From: Promicromonospora thailandica
GTDB lineage: Bacteria; Actinomycetota; Actinomycetes; Actinomycetales; Cellulomonadaceae
Length of the DNA stretch: 64,000 bases
Direction of reading: 5' to 3'
Assembly: GCF_024171955.1 (NCBI RefSeq)
Contig: NZ_JAMTCS010000005.1
Location: 1-64,000 of the forward strand
The notes beneath the pieces are model-generated. The model saw only the letters and a program-made list of their open reading frames with translations. It made no database searches and was not told where the DNA came from. Below are positions 15,401 to 23,902 of the stretch, in pieces; within the stretch, counting starts at the first letter, position 1; each line of letters opens with the position of its first letter. Made by a program: the position numbers and the translations under genes.

Positions 15401-18400
15401 TCAGGGGCGGCGGAGGTGGCCGTAGCGGTGCATCGTGCGGCTGACCGCCTGCTCGCGCAGCATCGTCAGCAGCTCGCGCCGGCCGCTCGCCAGCACCGGA
15501 CCGTCCAGCACCGTCACCGAGCCGAGGCGGCTCGCCGCGGCATCCCGCAGCCCCGGCGCCTCGCCCACCACGCGGATCCGGCCGGTCACCTTGCCGTCCG
15601 CCACGGCCTCGGCGAACGCCTCGTCCGACGTCTCCGATCCGACGACGGTCGCGGGCACCCCCGCACGCGCCGCGGCCGCCAGCACGCGCTGGACCTCGAC
15701 GTCGGCCGCGCCGGCCCCGACCCGGACCGTGACACCCGGGACCGGCCGATAACGGAACACGTTCGACTCGACGCCCAGGCCCGACGGGTCGTGCTCCGGG
15801 GTGAACTCGGTGACCCAGGCGCGGGCGTCGTCGGCGCGGGCCCACGCGAGCCAGCCCGACGGGTCCTCGGTGCGCGACGGCACCTCGGGCGCGTCCTCCC
15901 AGCGGCCGAGCTGCGCGACGTAGTTGGGGCCACCCGCCTTCGCGCCCGAGCCGACCACCGACGCCTTCCAGCCGCCGAACGACTGGCGCTGCACGATCGC
16001 CCCGGTGATGTGCCGGTTCACGTACGCGTTGCCGACCTCGACGCGCTCGAGCCAGTGCTCCACCTCGGCGTCGTCCAGCGAGTGGATGCCGCCGGTCAGA
16101 CCGAAGGACACTGCGTTCTGCAGTGCGAGCGCCTCGTCCAGGGTGCGCGCGGTCATGATGCCGAGCACCGGGCCGAACGCCTCGGTGAGGTGGAAGAACG
16201 AGCCGGGCCGGACGCCGTCCCGCACGCCGGGCGTCCACAGGCGGCCCTTGCCGAGGCCCGCCTCCTGCGCCGCGGCGTCCAGGCGACGCGGCCGCACGAG
16301 CCAGCTCTCGCCGTCCTCCAGCGTGGTCAGCGCGCGCAGCAGCTTGCCCTGCGCGGGCTCGGTGAGCGGGCCCATCACGGTGGCGAGGTCGGTCGCGGGT
16401 CCGACGGCGAGCGACGACACCGCGTCGACGAGCTGCCGCCGGAACCGCTCGCCGGTGACCGTGCGGGGGTCGCCCACCGAGCCGACGAGGATCACGAGCG
16501 ACGCCGCGGAGCACTTCTGGCCCGCGTGCCCGAACGCGGAGCGGACCACGTCGGCGACGGCCAGGTCGAGGTCGGCCGAGGGCGTCACGACGATCGCGTT
16601 CTTGCCCGACGTCTCCGCGAGCACCGGCAGCTGGGGCCGCCACGACGCGAACATCTCGGCGGTCTCGATCGCGCCCGTGAGGATCACGCGGGACACGCCG
16701 TCGTGCGTCACGAGGCGGCGGCCCAGGTCGCCGTCGGGCACGCGGACGTACTGCGCGACGCTGCGCGCCACGGCCGGGTCCAGCCCGATCTCCGGTGCCA
16801 CCTCGTCGAGCGCCGCGTGCACGGCCTCGACCGCGATCTCCAGGCAGCGCGGCGTGGGCGGGGCGGGCTTGGCGACCACGGCGGAGCCGGCCGCGAGACC
16901 CGCGAGCACACCACCGATCGGGATGGCGACGGGGAAGTTCCACGGCGGGGTGACCAGGGTGACGCCGTCCGGTGTGAAGTGCGCACCGGACCAGGCCTCC
17001 GACGTCGGGTCGAGCGCCTCGGCCGCCTGCGCGTAGTAGGCGGCGAAGTCCACGGCCTCGCTCACCTCGGGGTCCGCCTCGGCGACGGTCTTGCCGGCCT
17101 CGTGCACCATGGCGGCCACGAGGTCGGTGCGGGCCGCCTCCAGGTGCTGGGCTGCCGCGCGCAGCACGCGCCCGCGGTCCGCCGGGGAGACCTTGGCCCA
17201 TGCCAGGCCCGCCCGCTGGGCGAGCGCGACGACGTCGTCCACCTGGGCGGACGTCGCGAGCGGCTCGGTGAGCGCCGGCACGTAGCCCGAGTGGGCGCCC
17301 GTGACCTGGAGCGCCCAGGCGCGGTGCTCGGCCACGGCGGGGTCCGTGTCGGCGGCGTTGCGGAACGGCCCGGTCACCGGCTCGGGTGCGCGACGGGGAC
17401 GACGGCGCGGGGTGACGTCCTCGGGCGTGTAGTGCACGCCCAGCTCGACCGACGCACGGAACGCGGCCTCCTGCCGGTCCATCGCCGTACCCGTGGCAGA
17501 CGACGACGCCGCGGGCGCGAACGCGGCGTGCAGGAAGTTCTGCTCGGCGGCGTTCTCCTCGAGCCGGCGCACCAGGTAGGAGATGGCGACGTCGAAGTCC
17601 TCGTCGCGCACGACCGGGGTGTAGAGCACGACCCGGCCGTGGTCCTTGGCGACCTCGTCGCGGACGGCGGCGGCCTCCGCGGGCGCCATGCCCTGGAGCA
17701 TCTCGATGTCGAGCGCCTCGGACACACCGCGCGCGCGGCCGAGCAGGATCGCGAGCGCCACGTGGAACAGGTTGTGCGAGGCGGCGCCGATGCGGACGGC
17801 GTGCGCGCGCTCGGGGCGCAGGGCGTGGTCGAGCATGCGCACGTAGTTGGCGTCGACGTCGGGCTTGCTGGTGTACGGGGCCTGCGGCCAGTCGTGCAGC
17901 GCGGCCTCGACGTGCTCCATGGCGAGGTTCGCACCCTTGACGATGCGGACCTTGATGCGCGCGCCCCCGTCCGCGACACGCTGCGCCGCGAACCCGGTGA
18001 GGCCGTCGAGGGCGCCGAGGGCGTCCGGCAGGTAGGCCTGGAGCACGATGCCGGCCTCCAGGTCGCGGAACTCGTCGCGGCCCAGGATGTCGGTGAAGAC
18101 CGCGGTGGTCAGCGCGAGGTCGCGGTACTCCTCCATGTCGAGGTTGAGGAAGACGCCGTGGTCGCGTGCCGCGCGGTACAGCGGCAGCAGCTGCTCGACG
18201 ACGCGGTCGCGGGAGCCGTCGAGGTCCCAGGTGACGAGCTGCGCGGCGACGCTGGAGACCTTGATCGACACGTAGTCGACGTCGGGCCGCTCGACGAGCG
18301 CGATCGTGCGCGCCAGGCGGGCGGCGGCCTCGTCCTTGCCGAGCACGGCCTCGCCGAGGAGGTTGACGTTGAGCGTGTAGCCCTCGGCCCGGGTGCGGGC

Positions 18401-18964
18401 CAGGTGGGCGGTGAGGCCGGAGCCGGCGTCGGCCACGAGGTGCCCCACGAGCTGGCGCAGGCGCGCGCGGGCCGCGGGCACCACGATGCCGGGCAGCACG
18501 GGGGCGGCGAGCGCGCCGGCGCGGAACAGCGCGCGGTCGGTCGCGCTCAGGAACGAGGCGGCGCCGGCCTTCTTGCCGAGGCGAGCCAGGGCCTTGGCGG
18601 CGACCTGGGTGTCCTGGGGCCGGGCGACGTCGTCCACGAAGCCGACGGCGAGCTCGAGGCCCGCGGGGTCGGAGACGAGGGCGCCGAGGGCGGCCGAGGC
18701 GCGGGCGACGGCCTTGTCCGTCCTCGAGCCGGCGGCGGTAGCCGGTGTGGCCTGGGCGTCGCCGGTCGCAGCGCCGGTCGCGGTGCCGATCCAGGTGCGG
18801 GCGAGGGCGACGGCGTCCTCGACCAGGGTGTCGGCAGTGGGCTCAGCGGCGGGGACGGCGGCGGTCGGCTCGGTCGGGGCCGGCACCACGTCGTCCGGTG
18901 CGCCTGTGCCCCCGGTCGGGACGTCGGCAGATGCGGCGCTGTCGCGCCGGGCGGAGGTCTTCAT
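15401..18964 (-). CDS. putA: Bifunctional proline dehydrogenase / P5C dehydrogenase
   Basis: This PutA-type enzyme (1187 aa) oxidises proline to glutamate in two steps. An acidic Pro/Ala-rich start is followed by the FAD proline dehydrogenase barrel (about 100-500; KVRIVKGANLAMEH and ENAAEQNFLHAAF regions) and the NAD aldehyde dehydrogenase (about 560-1060), with PWNFPVAIPIGG, catalytic Glu784 in AETSGKN and catalytic Cys818 in GQKCSA. About 120 C-terminal residues form an extra domain found in long PutA proteins. There is no ribbon-helix-helix DNA-binding domain, so it should not autoregulate like enteric PutA. ATG at 18964 is chosen because upstream codons are not conserved. A PAS-AraC regulator is divergent, 121 bases away. 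Confidence 0.93.
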   Translation of the reverse strand: MKTSARRDSAASADVPTGGTGAPDDVVPAPTEPTAAVPAAEPTADTLVEDAVALARTWIGTATGAATGDAQATPATAAGSRTDKAVARASAALGALVSDPAGLELAVGFVDDVARPQDTQVAAKALARLGKKAGAASFLSATDRALFRAGALAAPVLPGIVVPAARARLRQLVGHLVADAGSGLTAHLARTRAEGYTLNVNLLGEAVLGKDEAAARLARTIALVERPDVDYVSIKVSSVAAQLVTWDLDGSRDRVVEQLLPLYRAARDHGVFLNLDMEEYRDLALTTAVFTDILGRDEFRDLEAGIVLQAYLPDALGALDGLTGFAAQRVADGGARIKVRIVKGANLAMEHVEAALHDWPQAPYTSKPDVDANYVRMLDHALRPERAHAVRIGAASHNLFHVALAILLGRARGVSEALDIEMLQGMAPAEAAAVRDEVAKDHGRVVLYTPVVRDEDFDVAISYLVRRLEENAAEQNFLHAAFAPAASSSATGTAMDRQEAAFRASVELGVHYTPEDVTPRRRPRRAPEPVTGPFRNAADTDPAVAEHRAWALQVTGAHSGYVPALTEPLATSAQVDDVVALAQRAGLAWAKVSPADRGRVLRAAAQHLEAARTDLVAAMVHEAGKTVAEADPEVSEAVDFAAYYAQAAEALDPTSEAWSGAHFTPDGVTLVTPPWNFPVAIPIGGVLAGLAAGSAVVAKPAPPTPRCLEIAVEAVHAALDEVAPEIGLDPAVARSVAQYVRVPDGDLGRRLVTHDGVSRVILTGAIETAEMFASWRPQLPVLAETSGKNAIVVTPSADLDLAVADVVRSAFGHAGQKCSAASLVILVGSVGDPRTVTGERFRRQLVDAVSSLAVGPATDLATVMGPLTEPAQGKLLRALTTLEDGESWLVRPRRLDAAAQEAGLGKGRLWTPGVRDGVRPGSFFHLTEAFGPVLGIMTARTLDEALALQNAVSFGLTGGIHSLDDAEVEHWLERVEVGNAYVNRHITGAIVQRQSFGGWKASVVGSGAKAGGPNYVAQLGRWEDAPEVPSRTEDPSGWLAWARADDARAWVTEFTPEHDPSGLGVESNVFRYRPVPGVTVRVGAGAADVEVQRVLAAAARAGVPATVVGSETSDEAFAEAVADGKVTGRIRVVGEAPGLRDAAASRLGSVTVLDGPVLASGRRELLTMLREQAVSRTMHRYGHLRRP

Positions 18965-19085
18965 GACACCAGGGTGCACCCGGTGCCGTTCGCATGTATT
19001 GGCAGGATCACTCGCTATCCGCACCGGTTTTCGCCAAGGCCCGCGCCGCCTGCCGGCCGGGCGCACCAGTAGCATCGGAGGCGCG

Positions 19086-19865
19086 ATGAGCAACACGTCG
19101 AACGGCGCGGCTCGGCCGGAGGCGACGGCCCTGCTGGCAGCGCTGAACCCTGCCATGGTCGCCCTCATGGACGAGCTGTCCGGCGTCATGTTCTGCGCCA
19201 AGGACGCCGCCGGGCGGTACGTGGTGGTCAACCAGGTGTTCGTGGGGCGCACCCGCGAGCGCTCGCGGCGCGACGTGATCGGCAAGCGGGCAGTGGACCT
19301 GTTCGTGCCCGAGCTGGCCGAACGCTACGAGAGCCAGGACGAGCTGGTGCGCACCACCGACCGGCCGCTGCGTGGCGAGCTCGAGCTCATCCGGCACGTC
19401 GGCGGGGCGCCGGGCTGGTTCCTCACCTCCAAGCTGCCGCTGCACGACGAGTCGGGCGCCTACGTGGGACTGGTGTCCGTGTCGCAGGACCTGCGCTCGG
19501 GCGACGCCGACGACGCGACCATCCAGGCCATGGCCCGGCTCCGCGGGCAGATCGAGGAGCTGCTGGAGCACGGCGAGGTGCCCTCCGTGGCCGACCTCGC
19601 CGTGCTGGCGGGCTGCGCCCCCGCCTCGCTGGACCGGCGGGTGCGGCGTGTGTTCGGCCTCTCGCCGCGCCAGCTCGTGCTGCGGCTGCGGGTCGACCGC
19701 GCGGCCCACCTGCTCACCACCAGCGCCGTGCCGCTCGCGGACGTCGCCGCCGCCGCGGGCTTCTACGACCAGCCCTCGTTCACGCGCACGTTCGCGCGGC
19801 TGACCGGCGAGACGCCGTCGTCGTTCCGGAGCCGGTCGCGCCGTGACCGGCCGCGCCCCGCGTGA
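19086..19865 (+). CDS. PAS-domain AraC-family regulator, divergent from putA
   Basis: This 259-aa regulator joins a PAS sensor domain (about 15-135; FCAKDAAGRYVVVNQVFV, PGWFLTSKLPL) to a C-terminal AraC-type double helix-turn-helix (about 155-250; SVADLAVLAGCAPASLDRRVRR and PLADVAAAAGFYDQPSFTRTF). ATG at 19086 follows GGAGG. It is divergent from putA, so it is the likely activator of proline catabolism (inference from position). The PAS ligand is unknown. Confidence 0.88.
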   Translation: MSNTSNGAARPEATALLAALNPAMVALMDELSGVMFCAKDAAGRYVVVNQVFVGRTRERSRRDVIGKRAVDLFVPELAERYESQDELVRTTDRPLRGELELIRHVGGAPGWFLTSKLPLHDESGAYVGLVSVSQDLRSGDADDATIQAMARLRGQIEELLEHGEVPSVADLAVLAGCAPASLDRRVRRVFGLSPRQLVLRLRVDRAAHLLTTSAVPLADVAAAAGFYDQPSFTRTFARLTGETPSSFRSRSRRDRPRPA

Positions 19866-19965
19866 GCCCGGGGTGCGGGTGAGATCGTTTCGTTGAGGGA
19901 TCCCCACAACGAACACCGGACAACCCAGGCGAGCCGGGACCACGACGCGGTCCGGCGCCGCCGCT

Positions 19966-19971
19966 TAGCCT
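19966..19971 (+). promoter_or_regulatory. Leaderless -10 element of bioY
   Basis: TAGCCT stands 7 bases before the ATG at 19979. No Shine-Dalgarno is present. Confidence 0.6.
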
Positions 19972-19978
19972 CGACGGT

Positions 19979-20578
19979 ATGACGACCCTCGCCTTCCCTC
20001 TGGTCCCGCGCTCCAACCCGCGCCGCGTGCTGGCCGACCTGCTGCCGGGCACTGTCGCACGCGACATCGCCCTCGTCGTGGGCGTCGCCGCGCTCACCGC
20101 CCTCGCGGCCCAGCTCCGCATCCCCGTCCCCGGCCTGCCCGTGCCCGTCACCGGTCAGACGTTCGCCGTGCTGCTCGGCGCTGCGGCGATCGGGCCGGTG
20201 CGCGGCGCGCTCGCGCAGGCGCTGTACCTCGCGGTCGGCCTGGTCGGCCTGCCGGTCTTCACCGGGGGCGCGGCCGGCGTGGAGGTCCTGTTCGGCGCGT
20301 CGGGCGGCTACATCGTCGGCTTCGTCGTGGCGAGCATCGTCGTGGGCGCCCTCGCCCGCCGGGGCCTGGACCGCGGCGTGCTCGGCACCGTCCTGGCCTA
20401 CGCGGCCGGCACGGCCACGATCTACGCGATCGGCGTGCCGTGGCTCGCGGTCACCACGGGCATGGCCCCGGGCGCGGCGCTCATGGCGGGCGCCGTCGTC
20501 TTCCTCGTGGGCGACGCGATCAAGGCCGTGCTGGCCGGCGTCGTGCTGCCGGGGGCCTGGAAGCTCACCGAGCGCTGA
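19979..20578 (+). CDS. bioY: Biotin transporter BioY (ECF S component)
   Basis: This is the substrate-binding membrane subunit of an energy-coupling-factor biotin importer (199 aa, six predicted helices). The BioY hallmark GQTFAVLLGAAAIGP appears at about residues 60-74 and the glycine-rich GGYIVGFVVASI near residue 105. No BioM/BioN or EcfAAT genes lie nearby; it may use a shared ECF module or act alone, as some BioY proteins do. The start has a leaderless -10 7 bases upstream. A hairpin follows the stop. Confidence 0.92.
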   Translation: MTTLAFPLVPRSNPRRVLADLLPGTVARDIALVVGVAALTALAAQLRIPVPGLPVPVTGQTFAVLLGAAAIGPVRGALAQALYLAVGLVGLPVFTGGAAGVEVLFGASGGYIVGFVVASIVVGALARRGLDRGVLGTVLAYAAGTATIYAIGVPWLAVTTGMAPGAALMAGAVVFLVGDAIKAVLAGVVLPGAWKLTER

Positions 20579-20583
20579 CCCCG

Positions 20584-20613
20584 CGGGCCTCCGCGACACC
20601 GCGCGGAGGCCCG
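20584..20613 (+). terminator. Terminator after bioY
   Basis: Perfect 12-bp arms (20584-20595 with 20602-20613) close a six-base loop 5 bases after the bioY stop. No T-run follows. Confidence 0.7.
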
Positions 20614-20669
20614 TGCCGGCCCCCTCACCGGAAGTTCTCCGGTCACACACACCGCCGTCGGGCATTCAC

Positions 20670-20688
20670 CCGTATCGAAGCGATACGG
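20670..20688. promoter_or_regulatory. Palindromic operator upstream of glutamate dehydrogenase
   Basis: CCGTATCG-AAG-CGATACGG is a perfect 8-3-8 inverted repeat about 85 bases before the gdhA start. Its right arm overlaps TACGGT (20684-20689), a good -10, so a bound protein would act as a repressor. The regulator is unknown; nothing beside it is an obvious candidate. Confidence 0.55.
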
Positions 20689-20772
20689 TTGATGCCGAGG
20701 CGCAAACCCCGCGCCGCGCAACCCGCGCCCCTGCCCCCACCGGACAGGCGCCGTTCTCCCCGGAGGACCCAC

Positions 20773-22077
20773 GTGACGACGACAACGACGTCAGTTCCCC
20801 CTGCACCCAGCTTCGCCCCGTCCGACACGCCCGAGGAGGGGTCCGCCCTCGCGACCGCGCACGCGCAGCTCGCCACGGCGGCCGAGATCCTCGGCTACGA
20901 CGAGGGCCTGCACCGGATGCTCGCCACCCCGCGCCGCGAGATCCACGTCGCGGTGCCCCTGCGCCGCGACACGGGCGAGACCGTGCTGTTCCACGGTTTC
21001 CGCGTGCAGCACAACGTCAGCCTCGGCCCGGGCAAGGGCGGCCTGCGCTACCACCCGTCCGTCGACGTCGACGAGGTGCGCGCGCTGGCCATGTGGATGA
21101 CCTGGAAGTGCGCGGTGGTCAACCTGCCGTACGGCGGCGCCAAGGGCGGCGTCGCCATCGACCCCCGCGGCTACTCGCAGTCCGAGCTGGAGCGCGTGAC
21201 CCGCCGGTACACGTCGGAGATCATGCCGATGATCGGCCCGGACACCGACATCATGGCCCCCGACATGGGTACCGACGCCCAGACCATGGCCTGGGTGATG
21301 GACACCTACTCGGTCAACCGCGGCTACACCATCCCCGCGGTGGTCACCGGCAAGCCGCTGGCCGTCGGCGGCTCGCTGGGCCGCGGCACGGCGACGTCGG
21401 CGGGCATCGTGCACGTCACGAGCGCCGCCCTCGCGGAGGCCGGCGTACCGCTCGCCAAGGTGTCCGTCGCCATCCAGGGCTTCGGCAAGGTGGGCTCGCA
21501 CGCCGCCGAGATCTTCGCCGCGCGCGGCGCGCGCGTCGTTGCGGTCAGCGACCAGTACGGCGGCATCCGGGCCGACGACGGCCTCGACGTCCCCCGCCTC
21601 ATGGAGCACGTGCAGCGCACCGGCTCCGTGGTGGGCTTCGACGGCGCCGACCCGGTGTCCAACACCGAGCTGCTCGCGCTCGACGTCGACGTGCTGGTGC
21701 CCGCCGCGATCGAGGGCGTGCTCGACGAGACCACGGCGGGCTCCGTCAAGGCCCGCTGGGTGGTCGAGGGCGCCAACGGTCCGACGACGGCGGCCGGCGA
21801 CGCCCTGCTCGCGAAGAACGACGTCACCGTGGTGCCCGACGTGCTCGCGAACGCCGGCGGCGTGGTGGTCTCGTACTTCGAGTGGGTCCAGGCCAACCAG
21901 ACCTACTGGTGGACCGAGCAGGAGATCGCGGACAAGCTGGAGCACCGCATGACCACCGCCTACGCGGAGGTGTCGGCGCTGGCCAAGCGCGAGGGCCTGT
22001 CCCTGCGCGACGCCGCCCTGGTGATCGGCGTCAAGCGGGTCGCCGAGGCCCACCAGATCCGGGGCCTCTACCCCTGA
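20773..22077 (+). CDS. gdhA: Glutamate dehydrogenase (Glu/Leu/Phe/Val family)
   Basis: This hexameric-type NAD(P)-dependent glutamate dehydrogenase (434 aa) interconverts glutamate and 2-oxoglutarate plus ammonia. The substrate domain carries GPGKGGLRYHP and the catalytic-lysine signature LPYGGAKGGV (near residue 120). The Rossmann domain has IQGFGKVGSHAAE (near residue 240) and ends with the conserved ANAGGVVVSYFEW. The GTG at 20773 follows GGAGG; the first 25 residues are low-complexity Thr/Pro/Ser. The closeness of putA suggests a proline-to-2-oxoglutarate route, but the genes are not in one operon. Confidence 0.93.
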   Translation: MTTTTTSVPPAPSFAPSDTPEEGSALATAHAQLATAAEILGYDEGLHRMLATPRREIHVAVPLRRDTGETVLFHGFRVQHNVSLGPGKGGLRYHPSVDVDEVRALAMWMTWKCAVVNLPYGGAKGGVAIDPRGYSQSELERVTRRYTSEIMPMIGPDTDIMAPDMGTDAQTMAWVMDTYSVNRGYTIPAVVTGKPLAVGGSLGRGTATSAGIVHVTSAALAEAGVPLAKVSVAIQGFGKVGSHAAEIFAARGARVVAVSDQYGGIRADDGLDVPRLMEHVQRTGSVVGFDGADPVSNTELLALDVDVLVPAAIEGVLDETTAGSVKARWVVEGANGPTTAAGDALLAKNDVTVVPDVLANAGGVVVSYFEWVQANQTYWWTEQEIADKLEHRMTTAYAEVSALAKREGLSLRDAALVIGVKRVAEAHQIRGLYP

Positions 22078-22100
22078 CCTGCAGTTCTGCGGTCGGCTGC

Positions 22101-22154
22101 GAGAAGGACCCGGGGTACCGGTTCCGCACGGGACCGGTACCCCGGGTCGTTCTC
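22101..22154. terminator. Long hairpin after gdhA
   Basis: Arms of 25 bases (22101-22125 with 22130-22154) pair with only two non-Watson-Crick positions around a GCAC loop. It ends 10 bases before the -10 of the next gene, which separates the two transcription units. Confidence 0.8.
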
Positions 22155-22163
22155 GTCGTCGCC

Positions 22164-22169
22164 TAGGCT
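22164..22169 (+). promoter_or_regulatory. Leaderless -10 element of the PrmC-like gene
   Basis: TAGGCT stands 7 bases before the GTG at 22177. No Shine-Dalgarno is present. Confidence 0.6.
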
Positions 22170-22176
22170 TCCCCGC

Positions 22177-23019
22177 GTGACTGAGCTTGTCGCGCGGCTG
22201 CGGGCCGCCGGGTGTGTGTTCGCCGAGGACGAGGCGCGGATCCTCCTCGAGGCCGCCGGGGGCGACGCCGGCCGCCTGGAGGAGCTGACGTCGGCCCGGG
22301 TCTCCGGCCTGCCGCTGGAGCACCTGGTGGGTTGGGCCGAGCTCGACGGCCGGCGATGGATCGTGGCACCCGGCGTCTTCGTCCCCCGGCAGCGCTCCGA
22401 GCTGCTCGTCCGCGAGGCCGCCGCCCGGGCCCTGGCCGACGCCGGGCCGCCGCGTGCGGTCGGCGCACCGGTGCTGCTGGTCGACCTGTGCTGCGGCTGC
22501 GGTGCGCTCGGCGGAGCTGTCGCCGCCCGGCTGCTGTCCGCGGGGCACGACGTCGAGCTGCACTCCGCGGACCTCGACCCCGCGGCCGTGGCCTGCGCGC
22601 ACGACAACCTGACGGCGCTGGCCGGGGAGCATGCGGGGCCCGGTCGGCTCACGGCGTCGGCCTGCGCGGGCGACCTCGCCGGGCCGTTGCCGCAGGGGGT
22701 CCGCGGGCGGGTCGACGTCGTCGTCGCGAACGCGCCCTACGTACCGACCGTGGCCATCGGGACGATGCCGCCCGAGGCCCGCGACCACGAGCCGCAGGCC
22801 GCGCTCGACGGCGGCGACGACGGGCTGGCGATCCTGCGCCGCGTGATCGACCTGGCACCGACGCTGCTGCGCCCGGGCGGCCACCTGCTGATCGAGACGG
22901 GCGAGAGCCAGGTGAGCGCCGCCGCCGGGCACATGGTGGCCGCGGGGCTGCTCCCGACCGTCCTGGAGGACGACGACCTGGGCGCGACGGCCCTGGCCGG
23001 CACCCGCCCGCGCCGGTGA
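22177..23019 (+). CDS. PrmC/HemK-like class I methyltransferase with variant motif
   Basis: This 280-aa SAM-dependent methyltransferase is related to the glutamine methyltransferases that modify release factors. The N-terminal helical domain (about 1-75, with LPLEHLVGWAELDGRRW) and the FVPRQRSELL segment are typical of HemK. The SAM motif reads VDLCCGCGALGGAVA and motif IV reads NAPYVP, not the NPPY of true PrmC. The Pro-to-Ala change sits in the catalytic loop, so target or activity may differ. It is not next to prfA, unlike most prmC genes. I read it as a PrmC paralogue of unknown target. It converges on hemQ across a strong hairpin. Confidence 0.8.
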   Translation: MTELVARLRAAGCVFAEDEARILLEAAGGDAGRLEELTSARVSGLPLEHLVGWAELDGRRWIVAPGVFVPRQRSELLVREAAARALADAGPPRAVGAPVLLVDLCCGCGALGGAVAARLLSAGHDVELHSADLDPAAVACAHDNLTALAGEHAGPGRLTASACAGDLAGPLPQGVRGRVDVVVANAPYVPTVAIGTMPPEARDHEPQAALDGGDDGLAILRRVIDLAPTLLRPGGHLLIETGESQVSAAAGHMVAAGLLPTVLEDDDLGATALAGTRPRR

Positions 23020-23040
23020 CGGGCCACCGGTCCGCCGCCC

Positions 23041-23100
23041 TTCGAGACCGAGGTTGCTCCGCTCCGGGGCGGCCCAGAGCGAAGCAACCTCGGTCTCGAA
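23041..23100. terminator. Bidirectional terminator between the PrmC-like gene and hemQ
   Basis: Perfect 18-bp arms (23041-23058 with 23083-23100) flank a 24-base GC-rich loop and lie midway between two convergent stop codons. Confidence 0.85.
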
Positions 23101-23118
23101 GAGGGGCGGGGCCCGGTG

Positions 23119-23868
23119 TCAGCTCAGGGGCTGGCGGTCCGCCCAGTCGGCGAGGGTCGTGCGCGGGCCCGTGAAGAACGGGACCTCCTCGCGCACGTGC
23201 CGGCGGGCCTCGGTCGCCCGCAGGTCGCGCATGAGGTCGACGATGCGGTGCAGCTCGTCCGCCTCGAACGCCAGGATCCACTCGTAGTCGCCCAGCGCGA
23301 ACGCCGAGACGGTGTTGGCGCGCACGTCCTTGTAGCCCGCGGCCGCCATGCCGTGGTCGCGCAGCATCGTGCGGCGCTCGGCGTCGGGCAGCAGGTACCA
23401 GTCGTAGGACCGCACGAACGGGTAGACGCACAGGTAGTCGCGCGGCGTCTCGCCCGCCAGGAACGCGGGCACGTGCCCGCGGTTGAACTCGGCGGGGCGG
23501 TGCAGCGCCGCGACCGACCACACCGGCTCCAGCGACCGGCCCAGCTCCGAGGCGCGCAGCCGCTGGTAGGCGCCCTGCACGGACTCGATCGACGGGCCGT
23601 GGGTCCACAGCATGAGGTCGGCGTCGGAGCGCAGGCCCCCCACGTCGTACCAGCCGCGCGTCACGAGGTCGCCCGACGTCGCCGCCGGGTCGGAGCCCCC
23701 GCCGACGGCGGACTCGGCCTCGGCGACGACGGCCTTGCGCTCGGCGTCGTCGGCCGGGAGCGTCTCGGTCACGGAGAAGACGGAGAACATCGTGTACCGG
23801 ATGCCCTCGTTGATCGCCGCCGTGTCGATCTCGTGGCCGGTGTCTCCGTGGACGTGGTGGTCGTTCAT
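23119..23868 (-). CDS. hemQ: Coproheme decarboxylase (chlorite-dismutase family)
   Basis: HemQ/ChdC (249 aa) carries out the last step of the coproporphyrin haem route, the oxidative decarboxylation of coprohaem to haem b. Conserved features include [31 protein letters not shown], the [13 protein letters not shown] segment containing the catalytic tyrosine, and [24 protein letters not shown] His/Asp-rich N-terminus ([12 protein letters not shown]) might bind metal. I prefer the ATG at 23868 because GAGAGG stands 6 bases upstream; a GTG at 23886 is possible. It lies 34 bases downstream of hemH on the same strand, so the two form an operon. Confidence 0.93.
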   Translation of the reverse strand: MNDHHVHGDTGHEIDTAAINEGIRYTMFSVFSVTETLPADDAERKAVVAEAESAVGGGSDPAATSGDLVTRGWYDVGGLRSDADLMLWTHGPSIESVQGAYQRLRASELGRSLEPVWSVAALHRPAEFNRGHVPAFLAGETPRDYLCVYPFVRSYDWYLLPDAERRTMLRDHGMAAAGYKDVRANTVSAFALGDYEWILAFEADELHRIVDLMRDLRATEARRHVREEVPFFTGPRTTLADWADRQPLS

Positions 23869-23902
23869 GTGCTGCCTCTCGGTCACGGCCGCGTCAGCGG
23901 CC

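Noticed and set aside
15302-19072. A 1256-codon open frame opposite putA
   Set aside because: It is a compositional shadow (Arg/Gly/His/Val-rich) of the PutA coding strand and starts within the repeat array.
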